Positions 36,030-44,553 of a stretch of DNA of 64,000 nucleotides are shown here, piece after piece. Position 1 is the first letter of the stretch, and each line of letters opens with the position of its first letter. Origin of the DNA: Verrucomicrobiota bacterium. Its GTDB lineage: Bacteria; Verrucomicrobiota; Verrucomicrobiia; Chthoniobacterales; Terrimicrobiaceae. The translations under genes and the position numbers were made by a program. Location of the stretch: NCBI GenBank assembly GCA_017305195.1, contig JAFKMU010000059.1, positions 1 to 64,000 on the forward strand, given 5' to 3'. Below the pieces are notes generated by a model. That model did not search any database and was not told the origin of the DNA. It was given only the letters and a program-made list of their open reading frames with translations.

Positions 36030-38138
36030 ATGCGAGGTTCCTTCCCTTCGTCTGCGCTTGGTTGCGTGGCGGCCTTTGGCGTTTTTATTTCCTGTCCTCC
36101 CGTTTGGGCTGGAGAGAAGGTCGATCTGGAAAGACTCCAAAACGAGCTGTTGGAAAAAGATGGCGCTGACAGAACGGCTGAGGTCATAGCGGCGCTCCGG
36201 GACAGTTCGCCTACGGAGAGTCAGGGTTTTACCTACGCCATCCTCTTTGAAATGGCCTGCTCTCAGGCTGACAGGCAGATGCTTCCGGCGCTGATCGATA
36301 TTTTCGAAAAGGTACCGGAGAGATATGAAAAGACCCTGATGTTTGAGGCTCTCGCGATGGCGTGGCTCAAGCTGCATACGCCGGACACCCTGGCAAAGCC
36401 GGTGCAAAGCCGGCCTCCTGCCGAACCTGTCTTCACGCAGAAAGAAAAAACGATAAGCTTTCAGCAAAATGAGGGCAGGTATTGGCGATTGATGTGCGAC
36501 CTCCTGCGCGGTGACCATGTGACTGAATCCGTGAAATTGGTGGATCGCTTTGCCTGGGGCGGATGGTGTGGCACTGGCTCTGAGGAGTTTGGCATCCCTC
36601 AGGCTTATGCCCGGGTCATTTGCGATGTGCTGGAGAAGCGGTGGGGCGACATGGCTGACGAGGTTCTTGAGCAGGCGGGCAATCTGGATCCCGCTCTGTC
36701 CGCCCGGTTGCTGGCTGCCGTCCTGGCTGACCCTCATGATACGGTGAGACAATGGGCCGAGTACGCCCGCGCTCATGAAGACGAAAACTTTTACTGGGAG
36801 GAAAGATACCAAAGCCTGCTGGCGATCTCGATCTGCCTCGCAGATGAGCGACGGCTGGATTTCTTGGAATCGTTACTGGAGCAGGTGAGAGAAAAAACCA
36901 GTGTTTTCAAGGCAATAGGGAAGTTCATCCCGACCGCCCAGCGGAACTCGGTTGGCTGGGGGATTCCCGACGGATGGCCGTGCCATGGTCTTGAGCTGGT
37001 TCAAAGCATCCCGACAACCTCGAGCGAGCAAAAACGTGCGATGGAGCTTCTCAACCGGGAGGCTTTTGCGGAACTGCGGGTGAAGGATGCGACGAAACTC
37101 GCGTGGATCCTTGCGCAGAAGCAACGGAAGGAGTCGATTCCCGCCTTGCGACAGTTGCTCAATCACCCTTCTGAGACTGTTGCGAAACAGGCGGCGGAGG
37201 GCCTCATTGCGATGGGGGAAAAGGCGGAGATTCCCGAAAAGCTCGGCGATGTGCGATGTGTCATTGCGCTCAATGGGAAACCGTTTTCCGTATGGTCGGT
37301 CAGAAGCATCGTTACGGGAGAGAAATCGCATAACGCTTCCAATGCTCCGACCAGTGAAGACGGGGTTCTTTTGCTGCCAAGAGACTGGTTCCTGGATCCA
37401 GGTGAACCGGTGAAGAGGATTGTATTGACTAATGTGGAATCTTCGTCGCTGATCACTCCGCGATTCGTCGTGGAAATCCCGCCGCCAGCCGCCGACTCGC
37501 GAGAACCCATCCCGGTGAATATCGAGGCGAAGGTGCTGGCTTTGAGGTTGGTATTGCCTCATCCCATGGAAGAGTATCATGGCCGGGAAATGGCGGTGAC
37601 GCTCAGGTCGACCAGGGCAGCGGAGTTGCCGGTATATTCGGGGAGGGATGTCATCAATCTGCCCGTGACCGATCGGGTTGAATTCCCCGCACTTGCTCCC
37701 GGCGCCTATCAGATCGAGCTCCGCATTCCGGGATCAGCGACATGGAAAGGTGAGTTTGTCGTGGGAGAGAAGGATGTGCAGGAGGTTGCGTTGTCCAGAG
37801 GCTCGGATGTTCACTTTGCCCTCCAGCCCATTGAGGCCTGGCAACTTGGAGTGGTTCTACCACAGCTCTGGAGAGATGGCCGGGAATTTCCTGCCGAATT
37901 TGATTACGCTACCAAGACGTTTCGTGGAGTTCCTCCCGGGGCATACACGTTCAGGATTCCCTCCAGCGCCGAGTTGCAAAAGAGACAGGGAGCGGATTCC
38001 TTCGACGGCCCGATGTTTAGTGGAGCGGAAAGGAGCTTTGAGATCAAAGCGGATTCTCCGATTGAGATCGACCTTGGGGAGATCCCTTTGGCCGCACTTC
38101 CCGCGAAACAGGAAAAGAAAAAAACGAGTCGCGAGTGA
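36030..38138 (+). CDS. Large secreted protein of unknown function with HEAT-like helices
   Basis: The 702-residue protein begins with a signal peptide from ATG 36030 (MRGSFPSSALGCVAAFGVF..., cleavage near VWAGE at about 27). The N-terminal half (about 30-400) is helical, with weak HEAT-like repeats (RQLLNHPSETVAKQAAEGLIAMGEKAEIP). The C-terminal half (about 405-690) is beta-rich, with Pro-rich turns that could be two or three Ig-like or carboxypeptidase-regulatory-like domains (FPALAPGAYQIELRIPGSATWKGEFVV; FRGVPPGAYTFRIP). It ends in a Lys-rich tail. No catalytic motif was recognised. It lies just outside the tRNA-fragment boundary. Confidence 0.6.
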   Translation: MRGSFPSSALGCVAAFGVFISCPPVWAGEKVDLERLQNELLEKDGADRTAEVIAALRDSSPTESQGFTYAILFEMACSQADRQMLPALIDIFEKVPERYEKTLMFEALAMAWLKLHTPDTLAKPVQSRPPAEPVFTQKEKTISFQQNEGRYWRLMCDLLRGDHVTESVKLVDRFAWGGWCGTGSEEFGIPQAYARVICDVLEKRWGDMADEVLEQAGNLDPALSARLLAAVLADPHDTVRQWAEYARAHEDENFYWEERYQSLLAISICLADERRLDFLESLLEQVREKTSVFKAIGKFIPTAQRNSVGWGIPDGWPCHGLELVQSIPTTSSEQKRAMELLNREAFAELRVKDATKLAWILAQKQRKESIPALRQLLNHPSETVAKQAAEGLIAMGEKAEIPEKLGDVRCVIALNGKPFSVWSVRSIVTGEKSHNASNAPTSEDGVLLLPRDWFLDPGEPVKRIVLTNVESSSLITPRFVVEIPPPAADSREPIPVNIEAKVLALRLVLPHPMEEYHGREMAVTLRSTRAAELPVYSGRDVINLPVTDRVEFPALAPGAYQIELRIPGSATWKGEFVVGEKDVQEVALSRGSDVHFALQPIEAWQLGVVLPQLWRDGREFPAEFDYATKTFRGVPPGAYTFRIPSSAELQKRQGADSFDGPMFSGAERSFEIKADSPIEIDLGEIPLAALPAKQEKKKTSRE

Positions 38139-38634
38139 TTTTTCGATCCAGAGCTTTCTGAGAATGGGGAGAAACTGCACCGGGTGGGGGGGCGAACCCA
38201 CAACCTTCGGCGCGGGAGGCCTCGATCTTTCGAGGAGATGGGCGCTGTAATCTGGAATAGTGTCCAAATCGCAATTTCTCGGGGAGCGTCGTACCTCGAA
38301 TGGAAGGGACCCGTAATGCTTGGGAGACTAGAGGCAGGGAAATGAGCTGGAAGGAAGCGAAATCGAAGAGACTCTTTCGGGGATATACCATGACTGTCGC
38401 GGAGCCCTTGGCTCTGGTCGAGTCAGCCCGGGCCGAAAGGGAGATCGATTCCCAGACCGGGAGGTTCAAAATACTATCCGTTGCAAGTTCACCCGCCCGG
38501 CAGTAGCGTACCGGTGCACTGGAGGCAGTTCACCATACTGGCGGATGAGCCGGACCTCGGAATTCTACCAATTCGCCGGTATGGACAACGTCTGTACTCA
38601 GATCCTGGGGGCGATCGTTGGCCTGATACGCACT
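38139..38634. other. Gene-free stretch containing the tRNA-Arg fragment
   Basis: About 500 bp between the unknown secreted protein and the flavin monooxygenase-type gene. It holds the duplicated tRNA 3' half (38156-38221). The remainder has no supported ORF, though the reading frame of the downstream gene is open from 38545. Confidence 0.5.
38156..38221 (-). repeat. Duplicated 3' half of tRNA-Arg (candidate att site)
   Basis: On the minus strand 38176-38221 reads as the anticodon-loop-to-acceptor half of the tRNA-Arg at 47336-47409: GCCGAAGGTTGTGGGTTCG is identical and the acceptor CCGGTGCA is kept. The similarity continues about 20 bp past the tRNA 3' end (TTCTGAGA-TGG...GAAAC). The 5' half is absent. 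Orientation is the same as the intact tRNA, giving direct repeats about 9.1 kb apart, as expected for integration into a tRNA 3' end. Confidence 0.7.
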
Positions 38635-40047
38635 ATGAAGTATCCCACGATTATTCAGGGGGGAATGGGAGTTGCTGTCTCCGGATGGCTTTTGGCCCGG
38701 ACGGTTTCAAAACTCGGGCAACTGGGCGTCGTCTCCGCCACCGCGCTCGACGTGGTCCTGGCGCGCAAACTGCAAAACGGCGACCCGGATGGCCATCTGC
38801 GACGCGCCATCGCGGCCTTTCCGGTCGAGGAAATCCGCGGGCAGGTGCTGGAGGACTACTTTTCCCCGCACGGCAAGGCGCCGGGCGAACCTTTCCGCAA
38901 CGTGCCTCTGCTCGGGCCGGATTCGCCACGCAGCCGGGTGGCCTTGGTCGTCCTGGCAAATTTCGTGGAGGTTTTCCTCGCCAAGGAGGGACACGCTGGA
39001 GTGGTGGGGGTCAACCTGATGGAGAAAATCCAGCTCCCGACCTTGCCCGCCCTCTATGGCGCGATGCTGGCCGGGGTCGACTATGTGCTCATGGGCGCGG
39101 GTATTCCTCGCGCCATCCCGCAATGTCTGGACCGCCTCGCCGAGGGTAGCGATGCCACCTTGAGGCTGGACGTCCTGGGCGCTCTGAAAGGCGAGGAATT
39201 CACTAGCCACTTCAGCCCGGCGGAATTTTGCGGAGGGGCTGCCCCCGTGCTCAGGCGGCCGTTCTTTCTGCCGATCGTCTCGTCGGCCACCCTGGCCATC
39301 ACGCTGGCGCGGAAATCCAATGGCGTCGTGGATGGTTTTGTCGTCGAGGGATCGAGCGCGGGCGGGCACAATGCTCCGCCGCGCGGCCAGATGCAGTTGA
39401 ATGAAAAAGGCGAGCCTGTCTATGGAGTTCGCGACCTCCCGGAGATCGAAAAGATTCGCGACCTCGGCCTGCCCTTCTGGCTGGCTGGCGCGTACGGATC
39501 GCCGGAACGACTGGCCGAGGCGAGGCAGCTCGGCGCCCAAGGCGTTCAACTCGGCACTCCCTTTGCGTATTGCAGCGAATCCGGCATGACCGACGAACTC
39601 AAGACTCGCGTGGTGCGCGAAAGCATCGGTGCGCGGGTGGATGTATTCACTGATCCCAAGGCCTCGCCCACGGGATTTCCGTTCAAGGTGGTGCAGGTGG
39701 CGGGAAGCGTCTCCGAGCAGGAGGTGCGGCAGGCGAGGAGACCGGTCTGCGACCTTGGCGTCCTCCGGCGGGCCTACCGTCGGGATGACGGCACAGTGGG
39801 CTTCCGCTGCCCGAGCGAACCACGGGATGCGTTTTTGCGCAAAGGCGGGGAGGCTGTGGAATCCGAGGGCCGGACGTGCATCTGCAACGGCCTCCTGGCC
39901 ACGATCGGCCTGGGACAAATGCACGACACAGGCACCGAGCCGCCACTGCTGACTGCCGGAGAAGGCGTCAATGAACTCCGCCGTTTCATCCGGGATGGAG
40001 AAACGTCCTACTCTGCTGCCGACGTGCTCCAGCATATGCTTTCCTGA
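38635..40047 (+). CDS. Nitronate monooxygenase/FMN-dependent enoyl-reductase family protein
   Basis: The roughly 470-residue TIM-barrel flavoprotein opens with MKYPTIIQGGMGVAVSGW, the FMN phosphate loop of the NMO (2-nitropropane dioxygenase)/FabK superfamily. GVNLMEKIQLPTLP, YVLMGAGIPRAIP, GFVVEGSSAGGHNAPPRG and FWLAGAYGSPERLAEARQLGAQGVQLGTPF follow in family order. The C-terminal extension (about 370-470) with CX..C residues is longer than in classical NMO, resembling the group often annotated as nitronate monooxygenase next to polyketide/lipid genes. ATG 38635 was chosen over 38545 because it matches the conserved N-terminus. It is followed by a small unknown gene after 10 bp. Confidence 0.8.
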   Translation: MKYPTIIQGGMGVAVSGWLLARTVSKLGQLGVVSATALDVVLARKLQNGDPDGHLRRAIAAFPVEEIRGQVLEDYFSPHGKAPGEPFRNVPLLGPDSPRSRVALVVLANFVEVFLAKEGHAGVVGVNLMEKIQLPTLPALYGAMLAGVDYVLMGAGIPRAIPQCLDRLAEGSDATLRLDVLGALKGEEFTSHFSPAEFCGGAAPVLRRPFFLPIVSSATLAITLARKSNGVVDGFVVEGSSAGGHNAPPRGQMQLNEKGEPVYGVRDLPEIEKIRDLGLPFWLAGAYGSPERLAEARQLGAQGVQLGTPFAYCSESGMTDELKTRVVRESIGARVDVFTDPKASPTGFPFKVVQVAGSVSEQEVRQARRPVCDLGVLRRAYRRDDGTVGFRCPSEPRDAFLRKGGEAVESEGRTCICNGLLATIGLGQMHDTGTEPPLLTAGEGVNELRRFIRDGETSYSAADVLQHMLS

Positions 40048-40057
40048 AAGGACACTC

Positions 40058-40426
40058 ATGCCCGAACTTGATCAAATCCTGGCCTGCTTCCCCTCCGTTC
40101 CCGACTGGAAGGAAGTCTACCTGGATGACGGTCGCCAGAGAATCCTGGGAGATGCCGGGAGGTTTTCGGTGGAAATCATCCTCGGGAGCTCACTCGACCA
40201 TGTTTGCATTTTTTCCGATGATAAGGAACTGGAGGAAATGCTCTCGGTCATGGAGCTGTTTCTTGAGAGTCGGGACTCCGCACTCATCATACAGGATAGA
40301 GTAAGGATTTCCTTCACCCAAAATCCAGACACCCCATTTCATTCCATCCTGGGCACACACACATTGACCATTTTTCGCATCAACGGCTACACGCACTTCC
40401 GGATATCGCCTTCCATTGAGCCTTGA
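40058..40426 (+). CDS. Hypothetical protein, operonic with the flavoprotein
   Basis: The 122-residue soluble protein starts at ATG 40058 with AAAGGA about 8 bp upstream, so it is very likely expressed with the preceding gene (10 bp gap). It is mixed alpha/beta, with the distinctive segments DWKEVYLDDGRQRILGDAGRFSVEI and HTLTIFRINGYTHFRISP. I recognise no family. Confidence 0.65.
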   Translation: MPELDQILACFPSVPDWKEVYLDDGRQRILGDAGRFSVEIILGSSLDHVCIFSDDKELEEMLSVMELFLESRDSALIIQDRVRISFTQNPDTPFHSILGTHTLTIFRINGYTHFRISPSIEP

Positions 40427-40442
40427 GAACAGGGAGGGGGAT

Positions 40443-40476
40443 CCGACGGGTTTCTGCCTCGTCGGGCTGCGTTTTT
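40443..40476 (+). terminator. Possible terminator between convergent genes
   Basis: Arms CCGACG (40443-40448) and CGTCGG (40460-40465) are followed by GCTGCGTTTTT. The stem is short with an 11-nt loop, so it is a weak call. Confidence 0.4.
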
Positions 40477-40478
40477 CG

Positions 40479-41714
40479 CTAGCGCAGCGGCGGCTCCAGG
40501 AGCTTCCGTAGGGCGAGCACATTCAGAACGGCCTTGGGCAAAAAGGACGCCGTCTCCACATATTCCTGCTCCTTGCCCGCCGCTGGGTCGTGGGTGGAGC
40601 AGTGGGCGTGGTCGCCCTCGGGGCCGAGCCCGTCGAGAGTGGGAGCCAGATCCCATAGCACGTTCCCATCGCTCAATCCGCCGCGCGATTCCGCCTTTAC
40701 CCGGAGGGACATTGCGCGGGCCGCCTCCTGCCAGAGAGCGAGGAGGGTTTCCGAACCCGCGTTCTTCGGCCATGGCGGCGTTTCATCGAGCTGGGTCACG
40801 CGAATCCGGCAGCGATGCGGGTGGGCGTCGCGGCTGGTCAGGTCGCCATCGCCATTCAGAGCGAGCAGGAACCGCTTTTCCTCCTCAAAGACATCCGTCG
40901 AGGACGCGCGCATCTCCAGCGCGGCGCTGGCGGATTCCGGCACGCGGTTGAGCACTTGTCCGCCGGAGATCGTGCCCACATTCACCGTCAGCGCCTTCTC
41001 ATAGCACGTGCGGGCCTCCACCTTCTCAATGACGCGGCAGAGTTGCACGATCGCACTGGCTCCGCGGTCGTGCCTGCTCCCGGCGTGGGAGCTTCGTCCC
41101 TCCACGTCGATCCGGAAGGTGGCGCGGCCCTTGCGCGCCGTCACCAGGGAGAATTCATCGGTATTGCCTCCATCCGGCTCAAAGATCAGGCAGGCTCTCG
41201 TCTGAGGGGGCAGGACCTCCCTGCACCGGATGCCAAAGTCCTCCGAGTCCACCTCCTCGCACGCATTGCACAGGATGACCCAGTTCGTCGCTTCAAAGAG
41301 CCGCGGAGCCTCGCTGCGCAGGACGGAGAGCACGAGATGGATCATGGCGATGCCGCCCTTGATGTCATTCGTGCCCGGCCCATGAATCCGCGTTCCCTCC
41401 TCGCGCCAGTGGAAGGCGTTTCGCTCCTCCTCCTCTGCGGGAAAGACGGTGTCGAGGTGGGCGATCAGGGCGACCGTGGGGCCTGGGACGGCGGGACTCC
41501 GGAGGATGAGGTGATCGCCGTAAGCCGCCAGCCGGTGCGACACGGTGGAGGCCGTGAACCCCAGCGGCTGAAACTGCGCCGCAACCCGGCGCCCGACCGC
41601 GTTGACCCCGGCCGGATTGGTGGAAAAGCTGTTGATGCAGACCATCTCGCGGAGAAATTTCTTCGTTTCCGGCCAGAAGGATTCGCAAGCGCGATAGAGA
41701 AGTGATATGGTCAT
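40479..41714 (-). CDS. M20-family metallopeptidase (carboxypeptidase/deacylase)
   Basis: The roughly 411-residue zinc amidohydrolase of the ArgE/DapE/CPG2 superfamily has the metal site HLDTVF (His86, Asp88) and bridging Asp in GPGTNDIKGG (Asp117). The catalytic/metal glutamates are in NACEEVDSEDFG (Glu153/Glu154), and a dimerisation domain includes GRSSHAGSRHDRGASAI. It lacks a signal peptide. The substrate is probably an N-acyl amino acid or small peptide; CPG2-like enzymes cleave C-terminal glutamate. ATG 41714 fits the family N-terminus. It is divergent from, and its upstream region overlaps, the transglutaminase-like gene. Confidence 0.87.
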   Translation of the reverse strand: MTISLLYRACESFWPETKKFLREMVCINSFSTNPAGVNAVGRRVAAQFQPLGFTASTVSHRLAAYGDHLILRSPAVPGPTVALIAHLDTVFPAEEEERNAFHWREEGTRIHGPGTNDIKGGIAMIHLVLSVLRSEAPRLFEATNWVILCNACEEVDSEDFGIRCREVLPPQTRACLIFEPDGGNTDEFSLVTARKGRATFRIDVEGRSSHAGSRHDRGASAIVQLCRVIEKVEARTCYEKALTVNVGTISGGQVLNRVPESASAALEMRASSTDVFEEEKRFLLALNGDGDLTSRDAHPHRCRIRVTQLDETPPWPKNAGSETLLALWQEAARAMSLRVKAESRGGLSDGNVLWDLAPTLDGLGPEGDHAHCSTHDPAAGKEQEYVETASFLPKAVLNVLALRKLLEPPLR

Positions 41715-41782
41715 CGGATTATTATGAAAACATCCGCCACTCTTCACCTTGGAGTGGCCGGGCTATCAAGCTCGCACGCCGC

Positions 41783-42736
41783 ATGGAAATGAACAGGCAA
41801 ACCTTTCCCGAGGCTCCTCCGCTGGATCTCACCGTGCGCGTCGGCTGCAAGGTGGATTACGAAACCAGCGTCGAAACGCCCGTGCTGGTCGTCTTCAAGC
41901 CGAGGCAGGATGAGTTTCAGTCCATCCGCCAGGAGAGCATGCGCTTCGATCCCGATCTCTCCGCCACGGAGTTTGAGGATGATCACCAGAATATCGTGTA
42001 TCGACTAACCCTTCGCCCCGGGCTCAACACCATCCAGTACGACGCGATCGTGAAGGTGCCGGGGGTGGCGGAGGATTTCTACTGGCTGGACGAGCCCGTG
42101 CCGCCGTATCTGCTGCCCGCCTCCGTCCTGCGCTACACGCTGCCCTCGCGCTATTGCGACTCGGACAAGCTCCTCGACTTTGCCTGGGATCACTTTGGCC
42201 ACCTCGAGCACGGCCTGCCCCGCGTGCTGGGGATTTGCCAATGGCTGCACGACCACATCGAGTACCGCACCTTTTCCGGGGACTCCAGCCTGTCGGCCTT
42301 TGGCGTCATCCAGCGTGGATACGGTGTCTGCCGGGATCTCGCCCATGCTGTCGTCGCTCTCTGCCGCACCTTCAATCTCCCGGCGCGCTATGTGAGCGGA
42401 TTTGTGCCCGACATCGGATTCCAGGACCCCGGTTCGCCGAACGATTTTCACGCGTACTGCGAGGTTTTCCTCGGCGGACGCTGGCAGATCTTTGACGCGC
42501 GATATAATACGCCGCGCATCGGTCGCATCCGCATCGCATCAGGTTACGATGCGGTGAACTGCGCGTTCACCACCCTTTACGGGCAGGCGGATCTCAAGCA
42601 ATTCGATGTCTGGGCGTATCAGGTCGATCCCGCCGAGGTCCGCACCGGAGATCCGGTCGATCTTTCAAAACGGCTGTGCGGCACCTCCCGGGTCATCCAC
42701 CCGCCGCATCGTCCGGCCCAGGCGGCCACTATTTGA
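41783..42736 (+). CDS. Transglutaminase-like cysteine peptidase family protein
   Basis: The roughly 317-residue protein has an N-terminal beta domain (about 12-115; LDLTVRVGCKVDYE...), followed by a transglutaminase core. The triad is Cys183 in RGYGVCRDLAHAVVALCR, His223 in DFHAYCEVFLGGRW and Asp238 in FDARYN. Bacterial members of this COG1305 group are thiol peptidases or amidases. There is no export signal. ATG 41783 is used, and ATG 41789 is equally possible. Confidence 0.88.
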   Translation: MEMNRQTFPEAPPLDLTVRVGCKVDYETSVETPVLVVFKPRQDEFQSIRQESMRFDPDLSATEFEDDHQNIVYRLTLRPGLNTIQYDAIVKVPGVAEDFYWLDEPVPPYLLPASVLRYTLPSRYCDSDKLLDFAWDHFGHLEHGLPRVLGICQWLHDHIEYRTFSGDSSLSAFGVIQRGYGVCRDLAHAVVALCRTFNLPARYVSGFVPDIGFQDPGSPNDFHAYCEVFLGGRWQIFDARYNTPRIGRIRIASGYDAVNCAFTTLYGQADLKQFDVWAYQVDPAEVRTGDPVDLSKRLCGTSRVIHPPHRPAQAATI

Positions 42737-42755
42737 AGAAAAACCGCGAATCCTC

Positions 42756-43145
42756 TCAAGCCTCGGGAGGCTTTCCGTTGTCGCGGATCGGAACCGGCTC
42801 GGGGATCTGCCAGCGGTCGCCGATCGCCTCGAGCCATTCCTTGGTCTTTTCCGCCATCTCATCGGGCAGGGGACGCGGGATCAGTCGGAGCTCCCGCGCG
42901 ATCGTGTCGAGATACGCGCCGCCGATCCAGATGCATCCATCCGCCTGGCGCGAGACCAGCACGGGGACGCGTTCCTTCGCGAGCTGGACGTAGCAGATCG
43001 CATCCAGCTCGGCCTGCTTGTCCGGCCACGCGACCAGGTGACTCGGGTAATGCCGCGCGGGCATCCGGCTGTCGTGCCGGGCATAATAGACCGGCTCCGT
43101 GCAGGAAATCGTCTGCGTGCCGCTGATCAAGGTGATTCTTTCCAT
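42756..43145 (-). CDS. Hypothetical protein
   Basis: The 129-residue soluble protein starts at ATG 43145 and converges on the transglutaminase-like gene. It has segments SHLVAWPDKQAELDAICYVQLAKERVPVLVSRQADGCIWIGGAYLD that look like an alpha/beta domain, and a Pro-rich C-terminus. No family is recognised and there is no membrane segment. Confidence 0.5.
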   Translation of the reverse strand: MERITLISGTQTISCTEPVYYARHDSRMPARHYPSHLVAWPDKQAELDAICYVQLAKERVPVLVSRQADGCIWIGGAYLDTIARELRLIPRPLPDEMAEKTKEWLEAIGDRWQIPEPVPIRDNGKPPEA

Positions 43146-43550
43146 CGTGTCGTCATGAGCCTCCGGTCACGGAGACAGGTTCGCACCATACACGATTGAC
43201 GCCATTTTGTAGAGGCGATATGAGCGCTTCCTCGGGTGTTTGTTCTGAGTGATCACTCCGTTCCAATATTCGGCGCTACGATATGTTGATTTTCGGCTTC
43301 TCCCAAGGATATCGAGCTAATGCCTTGGGAGTCCTCAAAAGTTGGCCCGTTGCTAATAAAAAACGGGGTGCCGCAGGTAATATTTCCGAAGCAAAGAGGA
43401 AGTGTATCCGATGAAGTCCCACCAGCCAAAAAAGGCCCGGTGATCTGAGCGTCGCGGCAGAGCAGGCGTTTTGCGCGAGTATCTGCGCCGTAGTGCCCGT
43501 AAGCGGATGCCTGAAAGTCCGGGTGAAATCAGCAGGCTGCATGCGTCGTC
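43146..43550. other. Gene-free, partly AT-rich stretch before the GH130 fragment
   Basis: About 400 bp without a supported gene. I looked for the missing GH130 5' part here in all plus frames and did not see it. The run around 43340-43400 is noticeably AT-rich. Confidence 0.4.
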
Positions 43551-43910
43551 ATGCGGTCGACCGAGGCCTGGGAGTTTGTGCAGCTTGGCAACTGCGGATC
43601 GCCCATCGAAACCGAGGCGGGCTGGCTCGTGCTGACCCATGGGGTGGGGCCGATGAGGAAGTATTGCATCTCCGCCATCCTGCTCGATCGCAACGATCCG
43701 GCGCGGATCATCGGTCGCCTCCGGGAGCCGCTCATCAAGCCCTCTCCCGAGGAACGCGAGGGCTGCGTGCCCAACGTCGTGTATACCTGCGGCGAGATCG
43801 TCCACCACGGACATCTCATCATACCCTATGCGGTATCGGACTCCTCCACCGCCTTCGCCACCGTCCCGCTGGATGCCCTCATCGAGGCAATGCGGAAAAA
43901 CCCCGCCTGA
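43551..43910 (+). pseudogene. 5'-truncated GH130 (mannooligosaccharide phosphorylase-type) fragment
   Basis: The 119 codons match the C-terminal third of GH130 phosphorylases/hydrolases. WEFVQLGNCGSPIETEAGWLVLTHGVGPMRKYCISAILLD is the active-site and phosphate-binding region, followed by REPLIKPSPEEREGCVPNVVYTCG and FATVPLDALIEAM. Family members are normally over 300 residues and begin far upstream of this block, so two thirds of the barrel, including the catalytic Asp blade, are missing. No upstream frame contains it. It is therefore a gene remnant, although an ATG happens to open the frame. Mannan utilisation genes elsewhere in the window make a former functional role plausible. Confidence 0.75.
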
Positions 43911-43980
43911 CCACCAGAGCAACGGCTCCGGCCCCTTCGGAATCCCTCATCCGAATAAAAACTTCCTGATAGATATCTCG

Positions 43981-44017
43981 TCTCAGGCAGATGGACTTTG
44001 GGCCCGCCTGCCTGAGA
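43981..44017. repeat. Inverted repeat downstream of the RRM gene
   Basis: Perfect 10-bp arms TCTCAGGCAG and CTGCCTGAGA are separated by 17 nt, just past the stop of the RRM gene and 70 bp after the GH130 fragment. There is no T tract on either side; it may still act as an mRNA 3' stem. Confidence 0.45.
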
Positions 44018-44030
44018 GAGACAAATATGC

Positions 44031-44327
44031 TTAGAACCGACGGTGAGTCGCCGGGCGCGAATGACTATTGCCGGACCCGGCTTCCTCCCGCGGGCGAGCC
44101 TCGTTCACCGTAAGATTGCGGCCGCCGACTTGCTGACCGTCCAAGGCGTTGATGGCGCTCGTTCCCTCGTCCGGGGTGGACATGGTGACAAAGCCAAAGC
44201 CACGCGAGCGGCTCGACATCTTGTCCGTAACGACCAGGGCGTCCATGACGCGGCCATGCGCCGAGAAAAGATCCTGAAGGTCGTTGCGGGTGGTTTCGAA
44301 CGAAATATTTCCTACGTAAAGTTTCAT
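44031..44327 (-). CDS. RNA-recognition-motif (RRM) protein
   Basis: The 98-residue single-RRM protein resembles bacterial/cyanobacterial cold-induced Rbp proteins. RNP2 is KLYVGNI (2-8) and RNP1 is RGFGFVTM (42-49), with the aromatic residues needed for RNA stacking. A short Arg/Gly/Ser tail (RPREEAGSGNSHSRPATHRRF) follows. It probably binds single-stranded RNA as a chaperone or cold-shock factor. It has a long, untranslated-looking upstream region (about 220 bp), as often seen for cold-regulated genes. Confidence 0.92.
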   Translation of the reverse strand: MKLYVGNISFETTRNDLQDLFSAHGRVMDALVVTDKMSSRSRGFGFVTMSTPDEGTSAINALDGQQVGGRNLTVNEARPREEAGSGNSHSRPATHRRF

Positions 44328-44553
44328 AATGGTGAATGATCTAGAGCTAGACTGACAATCTCATAGCCGTTCCCGAACATCGGGTTTCGATCATCACCGG
44401 GGACTCCCACCTGACAACTACCGTGCAACGAACCTGAACAATATACTCGGGACCTAGGCTCGTCTGCTTTTTCAGATACGCAATCTATTTCTCAATATTC
44501 CGCATTGCGCGCCTTGATTGGGACGGCAAACCGGGAGCAGTCAAGCGCCTCAA

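Noticed and set aside
38156-38260. Considered as a second complete tRNA gene
   Set aside because: Only the anticodon-loop-to-acceptor half is present; no D arm or 5' acceptor strand pairs with it.
43353-43922. A 189-codon minus-strand ORF
   Set aside because: It is antisense to the recognisable GH130 fragment and shows no family features.
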